In this document: positions 7,833 to 16,400 of the stretch, in pieces
How positions within the stretch are numbered: the first letter of the stretch is position 1
Layout: each line of letters starts with the position of its first letter
Origin: Lachnospiraceae bacterium
GTDB lineage: Bacteria > Bacillota > Clostridia > Lachnospirales > Lachnospiraceae
DNA length: 20,425 bases
Direction of reading: 5' to 3'
NCBI GenBank assembly: GCA_900766925.1
Contig: CAAFXG010000031.1
Span: 1 to 20,425, forward strand
The notes under the pieces: model-generated
What the model was told of the DNA's origin: nothing
Seen by the model: only the letters and a program-made list of their open reading frames with translations
Databases searched by the model: none
Made by a program: the position numbers and the translations under genes

Positions 7833-9862
7833 AATGTTTTAGCCTCGTCTTCAACTTCTTTTTTTAAACGCTCTACCTTATCCAATTCCTCATCAATACG
7901 CTTTTTTTCTTTATCGACATTCTCGACATATTCTTTAATGTGTTCATTGGATTCTTTCATTATGTTGTATATTGAATCTTTGTACTCAACAAATATTTTG
8001 TTATACCATAGAGCCTGTAGCGACTTTAATATCGTTATAGATTCCACTATAGTCTTAAGGCATATCTCATTCATCAATTCTGAATTATATCGATAGTCTT
8101 CATTGATATTATTCCTAATATATTTTTGTGATGAAAGAAGGAGACCTAAACTCTCTTGTGGATATCTGTTAATCTGGGCATTTGAAGGAATATATTGCCT
8201 CAATTGTTGGATTTGATTTGAAGTAATATTCGGATCATCTTCGCAATTCTTTATAATGTGCTTAAGATAGTCCCTGATTATTATTGATACAGCTATCAGC
8301 ATGGTGTTTTGAGAATACTCTTCAAAAGGATTGTCTTTTTTAATGTCTTCGAAAGCAATATTTTTATCCTTTGCAATAGAAGAAATATTCAACGTTGTTT
8401 CTTTTTGATACTGTTCAATATTGTTTTGTGCTTCCTTAGCAGCTTGCTGTAATATTTCAATTTGTTCAGACAACTCATTTTGAAGTCTTTTGAGTTCAGC
8501 TGTATTTATAGAATGTGCCCCTTTCTTACCCAACCAGCCGCCTATCATCGAGCCAATCATTGTCCCTATGCCAGGGAATACCAATGTACCCAACACACCT
8601 CCTAAATATGCGCCACCAGCCGTTAATCCAATCTTGTTTATAGATTTCCCAATAGCACTTCCCATATCGACATCATCGTCCAAACTTTTGGATCCTAATT
8701 TAAAGACTTCAATTGCTGTCGTTATTAAAGGGAAATGAGCATTACAGTCGAAATCAGAATCCCACACATCTATATCAACACTAGTTGGTATAGAATTAGC
8801 AATATCATCTATATGTTGAGAAAATTGTTCTGCAAAATCTTCATTCAGATTATCCAATTGATCGCTGTCAAAGAAAGTCTCTGCACCTCCTTTTCCAATG
8901 TCTTTGGTTACATGTTTAATTACAGTACTAAAATGTCCATATTCTCCGTGCGAATGTGCAATGTCGAATTTGAATTTCTGGCTATGAACATCAGAGGTTA
9001 TACATTTCTTTATATTGCTTAACAGCTTATATGTTGTATCATGGTCATGGTGGGAGATGTAGTCTGCAAACGAACTTTTAGCATCGATTACAATGTCTTT
9101 TAATCCTGCTGCGTAACTTACACCATCGTGTAACATTTCATCTAAGTTGTGGATTATATTATCTCCAAAATCATAAAATCCCGATTTGTCAGCTACTGAC
9201 AATATAAATTGTTCAAGAGAAGCAAATTCCGCATGTGATTTAGGAACATTTGACAGATTCTTCAGATAATTGACGAACGGTGTTTTGTTATTATCTGATG
9301 GCTCTTCGGGAACGGGGATTTGGATATTCTCTAAATTTTTAACCTCTTCTTGTTGTTTTGATACTATAGTAGAATAGTTTATCGCAGCCTCAAAAACACA
9401 TTTTGATTCTTTGGTTAAATCTTCGTTTCGATATATTGGCATAAGAACATCTTTGCCGTCATCATACTTAGATAACAAGAATCCTTTTATAATATAGCAA
9501 TTCATTGCTATGTATAAACAGAGGACTAACACAGCTATACTTACAGTCCACCAGGAAGATTGCAATATATCGACAATATTAACAATGTGGTATTCTAACA
9601 ATGCAATAGTTAAAATAGAATATTGTATTGCCAATAGATACATAGTTCCCCGAGATATATTATATCCGATTTTTCTTTCTATAGAAAAAGATGGAGAAGT
9701 AAAGGTATCTATAACATATAAAGAAACTGGCACACTCCATATTACACAGAGTGTTACCAATACTATCATATTGCCTATACAAAAGCCAATTATAATAAAC
9801 GGCAACAGGCAGAACAACAGTATCCAGGTTCTATTTATTTTATCTACAATACTATCAAACAT
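7829..9862 (-). CDS. Large membrane protein with glycine-zipper segment and coiled coils, unknown family
   Basis: 677 residues. I do not recognise the family. Four hydrophobic helices lie in the first 125 residues (about 13-33, 35-55, 73-90, 101-125). A soluble, mostly helical part follows (about 150-395), and then a Gly-rich hydrophobic segment at 401-448 with many small-xxx-small steps (GGAYLGGVLG, GIGTMIGSMIGGWLG). Such glycine zippers occur in membrane-inserting and pore-forming proteins. The C-terminus is helical with strong coiled coils at about 453-490 and 640-677. No enzyme motif is visible. It sits between the DA1-like peptidase (8-base overlap) and a small membrane protein (4-base overlap). 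A membrane effector released or activated by one of the neighbouring peptidases is a reasonable hypothesis only. The region is clearly AT-richer than the M48 gene. Confidence 0.8.
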   Translation of the reverse strand: MFDSIVDKINRTWILLFCLLPFIIIGFCIGNMIVLVTLCVIWSVPVSLYVIDTFTSPSFSIERKIGYNISRGTMYLLAIQYSILTIALLEYHIVNIVDILQSSWWTVSIAVLVLCLYIAMNCYIIKGFLLSKYDDGKDVLMPIYRNEDLTKESKCVFEAAINYSTIVSKQQEEVKNLENIQIPVPEEPSDNNKTPFVNYLKNLSNVPKSHAEFASLEQFILSVADKSGFYDFGDNIIHNLDEMLHDGVSYAAGLKDIVIDAKSSFADYISHHDHDTTYKLLSNIKKCITSDVHSQKFKFDIAHSHGEYGHFSTVIKHVTKDIGKGGAETFFDSDQLDNLNEDFAEQFSQHIDDIANSIPTSVDIDVWDSDFDCNAHFPLITTAIEVFKLGSKSLDDDVDMGSAIGKSINKIGLTAGGAYLGGVLGTLVFPGIGTMIGSMIGGWLGKKGAHSINTAELKRLQNELSEQIEILQQAAKEAQNNIEQYQKETTLNISSIAKDKNIAFEDIKKDNPFEEYSQNTMLIAVSIIIRDYLKHIIKNCEDDPNITSNQIQQLRQYIPSNAQINRYPQESLGLLLSSQKYIRNNINEDYRYNSELMNEICLKTIVESITILKSLQALWYNKIFVEYKDSIYNIMKESNEHIKEYVENVDKEKKRIDEELDKVERLKKEVEDEAKTL

Positions 9863-10667
9863 ATAGTTTCAACTGATCTAATCTTGCTTCTCGAATGAGC
9901 TGATGCCATCCAACAAGGTTTTTTCTTTCTAATATTTTTTTAAAGGCGACACCATACATAGGGTCTTCCCTGTCTCTTTCTGACTTTAGTTTGAATTTGC
10001 ATAGCCTCATTATTTCTAAAGATTTTTCTTTTTCTTTAGTATTTGATGTTGATTCAAATTGAAGTTTTGCTTCTTCAAATCGCCTCTTCATTATAATATA
10101 ACATCCTAATTGCGCAAATCCCTCTGTACGAGTTTTACCATCAATCTCATCATATTTGTTCCAATCAGTAATGTTTTGTTGTAGTTGCCAGCCATGTATG
10201 AGTTCATGGGCTAAAATACCTTCAAATATTATGTGATGCTGATGGTCCAACACATAGATGTCTTGCTTAAAGCCGGTCCTGCCTTTTTCATTCCAAACTT
10301 GCGAATAGCCACTATGTAGGCCCGAAGCTTCACTGTCTGGATATAATTCACCCATTTTTGACTTAGAAACCAATTCTATATTTATGTGATCACGTTGGAT
10401 ATCGTTAAATCCTTTGTCATATAAAGCCTTATATACATAATTCACATGCTCTAATAAATTGCTGTAAGACACCTCATGTGATAGGCATTTTTCACATATG
10501 TATCTGCCGTTTTCTATTTCCCTGCCCATCTGACCGACAAAGCCGAAACAACAACTACAATGGTGTATGTGTTTGTAATGCTCTTCGCATACTTTATTAC
10601 CATTCCAGTCAGAAAAGTATGCGGAACAAATCCTTTTCCCGCAATATACACAATTGTCTTTATTCAT
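9855..10667 (-). CDS. LIM-type zinc-finger metallopeptidase, DA1-like
   Basis: 270 residues. The N-terminus holds a LIM-like double zinc finger: C6-x2-C9, C27-x2-H30, C37-x2-C40 and C58-x2-C61. Residues 85-190 carry a zincin-type centre, H154-E155-L-I-H158, with a downstream glutamate in TEGFAQLG (E182) as third ligand. LIM zinc finger plus HExxH plus EGxxQ is the layout of the DA1 family, known from plants as ubiquitin-activated peptidases; bacterial members are poorly characterised. No signal peptide, so cytoplasmic. It overlaps the kinase gene by 4 bases and the next gene by 8. It could be a protease effector or maturation factor switched by the triad, with the LIM part recognising the substrate. 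Family call fairly sure, substrate unknown. Confidence 0.82.
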   Translation of the reverse strand: MNKDNCVYCGKRICSAYFSDWNGNKVCEEHYKHIHHCSCCFGFVGQMGREIENGRYICEKCLSHEVSYSNLLEHVNYVYKALYDKGFNDIQRDHINIELVSKSKMGELYPDSEASGLHSGYSQVWNEKGRTGFKQDIYVLDHQHHIIFEGILAHELIHGWQLQQNITDWNKYDEIDGKTRTEGFAQLGCYIIMKRRFEEAKLQFESTSNTKEKEKSLEIMRLCKFKLKSERDREDPMYGVAFKKILERKNLVGWHQLIREARLDQLKLYV

Positions 10668-11677
10668 TTTGAATATTTCGATAATACCTCACACCACTCC
10701 CTAACAGTAGGAATGTTGTCGAGACTATTGTTAAATGTCTGATTAAATAATTGTTGCATTTCCAGAGGCAGTCTTGCGAAATTTGCATGTAAGTTACACT
10801 CTTGGATAGTTTTCAAATATTTGCCCTTCTCTCCTCTTAGATAGAGGCGGGCTTTTATCATCGATGATAATTTTTGATATTTCTCTTTGTTATAGGGTGG
10901 CAAATTAATCACATTGCCGTATGGATGGGTACCTGTAAGAACCATGTAGAAAGACACGGCAAGAGAGAATGCATCAAACTTTGGTGGCATGTCAAACAAT
11001 TTAGCTTTGTCAACATGTACATCTGGATGACAATATTCAGGACTATGTGCTGTTCCAATGTATTTATGGCCATTGTAACTATATTGCATAGAGTCTATAT
11101 CAACTATTGATACCTTTCCGTCTGCTGTGCAAAGCACATTGGATGGTTTTATATCCCCAACAACAATTTGGGCTTTATCATGAAGTTCACATATAGTGTT
11201 AGACCATTTACTCAATATTTTGATTCTGTTTTTTAGACCAATTTCTGTATCTAATTCAAAAATATTGTGCCAATCACTTTCTGAAGGGAAACGATTAGCA
11301 ATTGTATCATTAACATAGTAGGTACTCAATATCTCCAGATTCCTGCTTCCACTAAAAGCTTCTTGCATAGCAAACCCATAAAAGACAAAAGTCCTGCTGT
11401 CATAAACCAAACCTATCGGCCAACAAAATCTAACGTTTGGATTAATAGACTGAATTGGATGATTGAACATGCAACGAACCTTGGTTTTATTTCTTGCCGC
11501 TTTATTGAGTGATAGATATAATTTGAGAATATATACAGTCTCGTCCTCTTCTACCTTATGGATCATTCTGTATATTTCTCCCTCACCTCCACGGGCAATT
11601 GGGGACTCTGCTATTTTATAATGCAGTAACGTCTTGTCCCTCAATAGTATGCAAACTGTCTTTCCTTTGTAATCCAT
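10664..11677 (-). CDS. Ser/Thr protein kinase-like protein of the TerY-P triad
   Basis: 337 residues from the ATG at 11677; a GTG two codons upstream (11683) is the alternative. Numbering from the GTG, the fold has a Gly-rich loop (RGGEGEIY, 31-38), an ATP lysine K54 in ILKLY, a catalytic loop VVGDIKPSN (D177, K179, N182) and a metal-binding motif DID (D195) in place of DFG. The HRD motif reads VGD, as I recall for this kinase branch. The activation segment is short (GTAHSPEYCHPD). All catalytic residues are present, so it should be active. No sensor domain or membrane helix is fused to it, so input must come from a partner such as the VWA protein. It overlaps the phosphatase gene by 62 bases and the next gene by 4. 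Confidence 0.9.
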   Translation of the reverse strand: MDYKGKTVCILLRDKTLLHYKIAESPIARGGEGEIYRMIHKVEEDETVYILKLYLSLNKAARNKTKVRCMFNHPIQSINPNVRFCWPIGLVYDSRTFVFYGFAMQEAFSGSRNLEILSTYYVNDTIANRFPSESDWHNIFELDTEIGLKNRIKILSKWSNTICELHDKAQIVVGDIKPSNVLCTADGKVSIVDIDSMQYSYNGHKYIGTAHSPEYCHPDVHVDKAKLFDMPPKFDAFSLAVSFYMVLTGTHPYGNVINLPPYNKEKYQKLSSMIKARLYLRGEKGKYLKTIQECNLHANFARLPLEMQQLFNQTFNNSLDNIPTVREWCEVLSKYSK

Positions 11678-12713
11678 ATTCACAAATTAACATTGTCCTG
11701 TCATCTTGTTCACTTATGCAAGCCTCACTGTTAGAATTGAGAAATGACAAAAATAGGTTATATTGTTCATCTCCTTCCATCTTGTCCAGTTGTTCAAAAA
11801 GCGGATTCAGAAAGTCTTCAAAGGGATGATTCCGATCTACATATTGTTCTTTTTCTTCATCGTATGCAACACACTCCCATGAGAAATTTTCGCAACCATC
11901 AGTCATTAACACTATTCTTGTAGGGCATGAAGGTACTACGCTGGTTTCAGGGATGTACTTCCCGCTCATCTTTGGTGAAGGAATCCTTGGCTTATCCCAT
12001 TTATTCATCAAAAACACAGTAGAATTTGCCTCTTCACCTTTATGAGGAGTTATTAAACTTTGCCAATTTCCATTAGAATCTTCATAGCCCATTCTGCCAT
12101 CGCCTATATGTCCAACCAACATACCCATAGGGGACACAACCAATACCATCATAGTTGCATTAAAATCTTTAATAGAAACAGGTTCGTCCAAAGACTCAAT
12201 CTGCTCCTCCATTAGAGATTTTATACCTCTGCATAGATTGGAGAATTCGATATACCATTCTAAATTGTTGGGCAGTATCTGTCTTTCCTTCCATGGCATT
12301 TTTTGTACCAACTTCCTTATCGCTTTGAGCATAAAGGAACAGGACATCTTAGAGCCACGGTGTGATTCTTTAGCAGATCCCGCACCGTCACTGACAATAA
12401 AAACATTCCATCCATCACCTAAATCTTCATATAAATGATAATCTTGGCAAGGTGAATTATTTATACTATGTGAGCGACCTAATAGACTACCTCCAAGCAC
12501 CCAACCTGAATCAGTTCTGAATTGAGTGCGTGCAGAAACGGTAGGAATATCAACAGGCGAGATTTCACACTCATTGGTTAGTACCTCATTGGGGGTGCTC
12601 TCCTCAGGTATATTGTTATCTTCTACAATATTATTATTTGTTTCTTTGACAATATCCGTTGTCGTTTCCTCCTGTATATTTATGTCACTATTCTGTTTTT
12701 CTATATCATTCAT
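11616..12713 (-). CDS. PP2C-family Ser/Thr protein phosphatase of the TerY-P triad
   Basis: 365 residues. The first 60 are acidic, Asn/Thr-rich and probably disordered. The PP2C domain runs from about 68 to 350 with the metal-binding acidic residues in place: D91 (SPCQDY), D109 in VSDGAGSA, D205 in GHIGDGR, D272 in MTDGCEN and D337/D338 in EQDDRT. With two Mn/Mg ions these would remove phosphate from Ser/Thr. There is no membrane segment. The gene lies 11 bases after the VWA gene and its 3' end overlaps the kinase start by about 62 bases, so the pair is probably translationally coupled and antagonistic. The N-terminal extension could itself be a kinase target. Confidence 0.93.
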   Translation of the reverse strand: MNDIEKQNSDINIQEETTTDIVKETNNNIVEDNNIPEESTPNEVLTNECEISPVDIPTVSARTQFRTDSGWVLGGSLLGRSHSINNSPCQDYHLYEDLGDGWNVFIVSDGAGSAKESHRGSKMSCSFMLKAIRKLVQKMPWKERQILPNNLEWYIEFSNLCRGIKSLMEEQIESLDEPVSIKDFNATMMVLVVSPMGMLVGHIGDGRMGYEDSNGNWQSLITPHKGEEANSTVFLMNKWDKPRIPSPKMSGKYIPETSVVPSCPTRIVLMTDGCENFSWECVAYDEEKEQYVDRNHPFEDFLNPLFEQLDKMEGDEQYNLFLSFLNSNSEACISEQDDRTMLICEYGLQRKDSLHTIEGQDVTAL

Positions 12714-12724
12714 ATTTTTGTATT

Positions 12725-13402
12725 CTATAAGAAATTGTCGTCTGAATCAAGTATTCTATCGAAACCGTCATCAGACTTAAATACTTTATCCGTGCTTTGA
12801 GCCAACCAATCAAAGAATTTTGCAAATGAGAATCCTTCAAGCATGGTACCATTTCCGCCAGACAGCTTATTAAGCATCTGTAAGTTTACACTTTTACCGA
12901 CTCCAACTGCTGTCATAAAGAAATGCTTCTTGGCAATGGAAAACCTAATCTTTTTTGCAATTCGTTCAATTTGTTCTTCGCTGGACGTTGGGTTTCCATC
13001 TGTAACAAGAACCAACCACGGTCTATAATATTTTTGCCCAGTACTTAGTAGCATTTTTTTATGTGACTCTATTTCGTCAATAGCAAAATCAATGGCTCTA
13101 ACAGTGTCAGTAGTTGAACCCCTTGTCATTAAGATTGGTGGTGTTGTGGCTTTACTTAATAACATATAAGGTTGCAAGCGATGAGGAGATTGGTCGAAGG
13201 ATATAACTTCTACGAACAATTGATCTTTTGTTGAAGGAGCAATGCCGTTTCTTGCATAGACTATATCCTGATAGAGATTTTCGACCGCTCGATTCAATAA
13301 GCCCAGTTTATTATCTTTAGCCATTGAGCCAGAAACATCCAACAGAAGTACACAAAGGCACTTCTGTTGGTAGTTGTCAGGGGATTTACCTTTATATGAC
13401 AT
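12725..13402 (-). CDS. TerY-like von Willebrand A (VWA) domain protein
   Basis: 225 residues, essentially one VWA domain. The metal-ion-dependent adhesion site is complete: D22-x-S24-x-S26 (LLDVSGSM), a threonine in RGSTTDT (T97/T98) and D135 in VTDGNP. It lacks a signal peptide and helices and should be cytoplasmic. Size and motif order fit TerY, the VWA member of the TerY-P triad, which mediates metal-dependent protein contacts. It starts 5 bases after the DUF4407 gene and ends 11 bases before the phosphatase gene, giving the classic order VWA, PP2C, kinase. Its likely role is to bring target proteins to the kinase and phosphatase; this comes from family knowledge and is not shown directly. 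Confidence 0.92.
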   Translation of the reverse strand: MSYKGKSPDNYQQKCLCVLLLDVSGSMAKDNKLGLLNRAVENLYQDIVYARNGIAPSTKDQLFVEVISFDQSPHRLQPYMLLSKATTPPILMTRGSTTDTVRAIDFAIDEIESHKKMLLSTGQKYYRPWLVLVTDGNPTSSEEQIERIAKKIRFSIAKKHFFMTAVGVGKSVNLQMLNKLSGGNGTMLEGFSFAKFFDWLAQSTDKVFKSDDGFDRILDSDDNFL

Positions 13403-13407
13403 ACTCT

Positions 13408-16400
13408 TTATTTCCTTTCATTATCAGATATGTCGTCGCCATTGTCATCAGGGGACTCACGCTCATCATCCTCTTCATTTGTTGTGTCTGAATCAGATGA
13501 GTCTTGCCTTGATGAGTCTGAAGTCTCAGTTGAATCTTCCTTGGTTTTTTGCTCTTCATTATCTTCTTCATTTTCATCAGAAGAGTGAGAATTATCTTCT
13601 TTAGGAGATTCATCCTGTGCTTCATCGTTTGTAGAAGTATAATCATCACGGTCGGAGTTGTAATCTTCATCTTCATTAATATCATCCTCAAATGGTTCAC
13701 GACCCTTATTTTCATCATCAACATCATCACAGATTATGCAATCATGTTGGGTTTTATACCATCTACGATATGAAGCCAATACTATCTTTTTCTTCATATC
13801 AAGAACTTCTGCAAATACAGCTTCATTCACATCTTGAATGGCCTGTTGGTTTTCAGAAGGCTGCTTTGGCTCCATTATAATGACAGGTGCAGAAGGATGT
13901 TCCTTTTCTTTGTAGAACAGCCATCTAAATAGACTGATAGGCCATATTCTCCAAATTGTGCCAACACTTTTTTGTTGCGACATTTCTTTCTTGAAATCCT
14001 CTTCTGTTTTGTACACATAGGAGTCACCTGCCATTTTCTCATAGATATCTCCCATAATAAATGGAGCAACTCGCTGTAACTCGCTTTCATTGAGTTTTTT
14101 GAGCATGTTTGACAGACTCAATCTGATTTTGTCCTGTGCTAATAATTTTTCTTGATGCAAATAATTATCATAGTTACCATCAGCAAGCATCATTTTATAT
14201 AAGACAGGTGAGATGTCTATTAAAATAAACAGAAACATTATTAGACCAATAGCAGAGAAGAACAGATAATACCATAATGGATGCAATGATAAATAATCTA
14301 CCCATGTATTCTCCTTTTTACCATAAAATGGAGTATAATCTTCCATAGCAATGGCATGTAATGCCCGAAGTTTGGCTCCTAATCCAATATTAGCATCAAA
14401 TATAGAATCTCTTTGTCTTTCTTTTTCATTATATAATGAATCTAATGATTTAATTCTTTGATTTTCAGCAAGAATAAGGCTATTAAATGCATTTGTATCT
14501 GCTTCTAACTCGGTAATTTTTTTCTGCAAGTCTGCGATTGTTTGATCATAAGGCATTGCTGCCTGTTTCGCTGCATCTGTTTTGTCTTTAGCAAAATTTT
14601 GGTTGTCGTTACTGCTTGCATTTCTTTTTCTTGTTGCTAATTCTTCATCAGACTCCCCAGGCAATCTCCTGATGCTTCCAGATGTGTTCCCCTTAGAAAT
14701 TCCTTTGACAGCGTTATCAATAGCTTCCTTTCTTAATTTTTCTTGTTGTTCAATCTGTTTATAAATTGAAGGAATTTTTTTCTGGTTGTTTTTTAAATTA
14801 ATCTTGGAAGTTTCATAGTTCTTTATTCTCTTCCTACAATTATTAATTGAATCTTTTTTTTCGTTTATCAATCCAATTTTATTTTCATCTTTTAAATCTT
14901 TAAAGATATAGTTGTCAATTTCAGCTTTAAATATTTGCAACTCCAAAGGGGCTGATATGACTATACCTAAGAAAATTGCAATAATAATTCTTGGTAGACC
15001 ACAAATAAATTCTTGTTTACTTATCGTAACCTTTCCATCAGAGTACATGGTGTTTGTGATAAAACGGTCAAGGCAAAAAATCATAGCAGCCCAAAAAACG
15101 GCAAATATGGCAGCCCCAAGAGATTCAAGATTCCACACGTCTTTCTCTGCAACTCCAAATACAAGTCTCATTGCAATAAAACTGGAAAACCAAGCCATTA
15201 ATGCTGTAAAGAGAATCACGGTTCCTACTCCGACATATTTTGCATGATCGGCTGGACACATAGTAAGGAGGTCTTTATCAACACCTGCACACCACCATGT
15301 AAATTTCTTAAACCATCCTACATTATTTTTCTTCTGGTTTTCTGGCTTATGCCCCTCTTCTCTCAGTTTTTTTATTTCTTCCGTTCTTTCGCGAATAATA
15401 TCTTCGGGGGAATCTGTTGGTTCCTCCGAATCAACTATTAACTTGGTGTTGATTTTTTGCACTTTGCAAGTATAGTCCTCAACATCTTTAAAGGAGAAAT
15501 TTGCAGGTGGGGCTGGGGTGCCTTTTTCTCCTTTCAGAGAATCAAGGAAATCTTGTTCTGTGCCATAGTTCCCTTGCTTACGCCATACATCATACGCAGA
15601 GAGACCAGGCTTTCCTTGCTCTCCCTGTTTTCCCTGTGATCCAGTAATTCTAACTGGTGAAATGCCATTGACACAATTACCATTGTCATCGTACCAATAT
15701 AGCACACCATCCTTGACAACAGGATGGAAGGTCGCACCCTTGTCACCCTTATCGCCCTTGTCACCTTTAATATTTCGTGTCGGGGGATTTTTTAATTCTG
15801 CGCCACCATTATTCGACCATGACAAATCTCCATCTGCATTAACGCTTGGAATAAACACAGGACCAGCAGGGCCTTGAACGCCTTGCGGGCCTTCACTGCC
15901 GGTGTCACCTTTTACACCTCTTATCTTGAATCGCTCAGACTTTTCGCCTTTTTGATTGACAAAAACCAGATAGTTCCCATCTTCTGATATTTGCGGTTTC
16001 CACAGGTCTGCATCTTCTCCTTTAGGACCAGTTGGACCCTGTTTCCCCTCAGGACCAGGAGCACCATCCTTGCCAGGAGCACCATCTTGTCCCTTTTCTC
16101 CCGGCGCTCCATCTTGACCATGTTGTCCTGGCGCTCCATCCTGCCCTTTCTGTCCTGAAGCTCCATTTTGTCCAGGCATTCCATTTGCTCCGGGCTTTCC
16201 CTCAGGACCCCGAATGTCAAATTCTTGAATTACCTTGCCTTTATGAGATATTGTTAATATCCCATTTTCATCAAAACTAAATGTGAAGTCTGTTGTATTG
16301 TTATTTTCTGGAGGCGTTCCTCCTCCTCCCCCTTCTGGGACGAGACCTTTCGAGTTCCATTTATTCTCTGTCCAGTAAATGGTTTTGTCAACAGAGCCGT

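Noticed and set aside
13392..13730. 112-codon open frame on the minus strand, rich in Met, Lys and Leu
   Set aside because: It is a shifted frame of the repetitive acidic-tail coding region; the bias comes from GAT/GAA repeats.
15607..16209. Short tandem repeats that might suggest a CRISPR array or VNTR
   Set aside because: The units are 9-base multiples in frame and encode Gly-X-Y triplets; there are no unique spacers between identical repeats.
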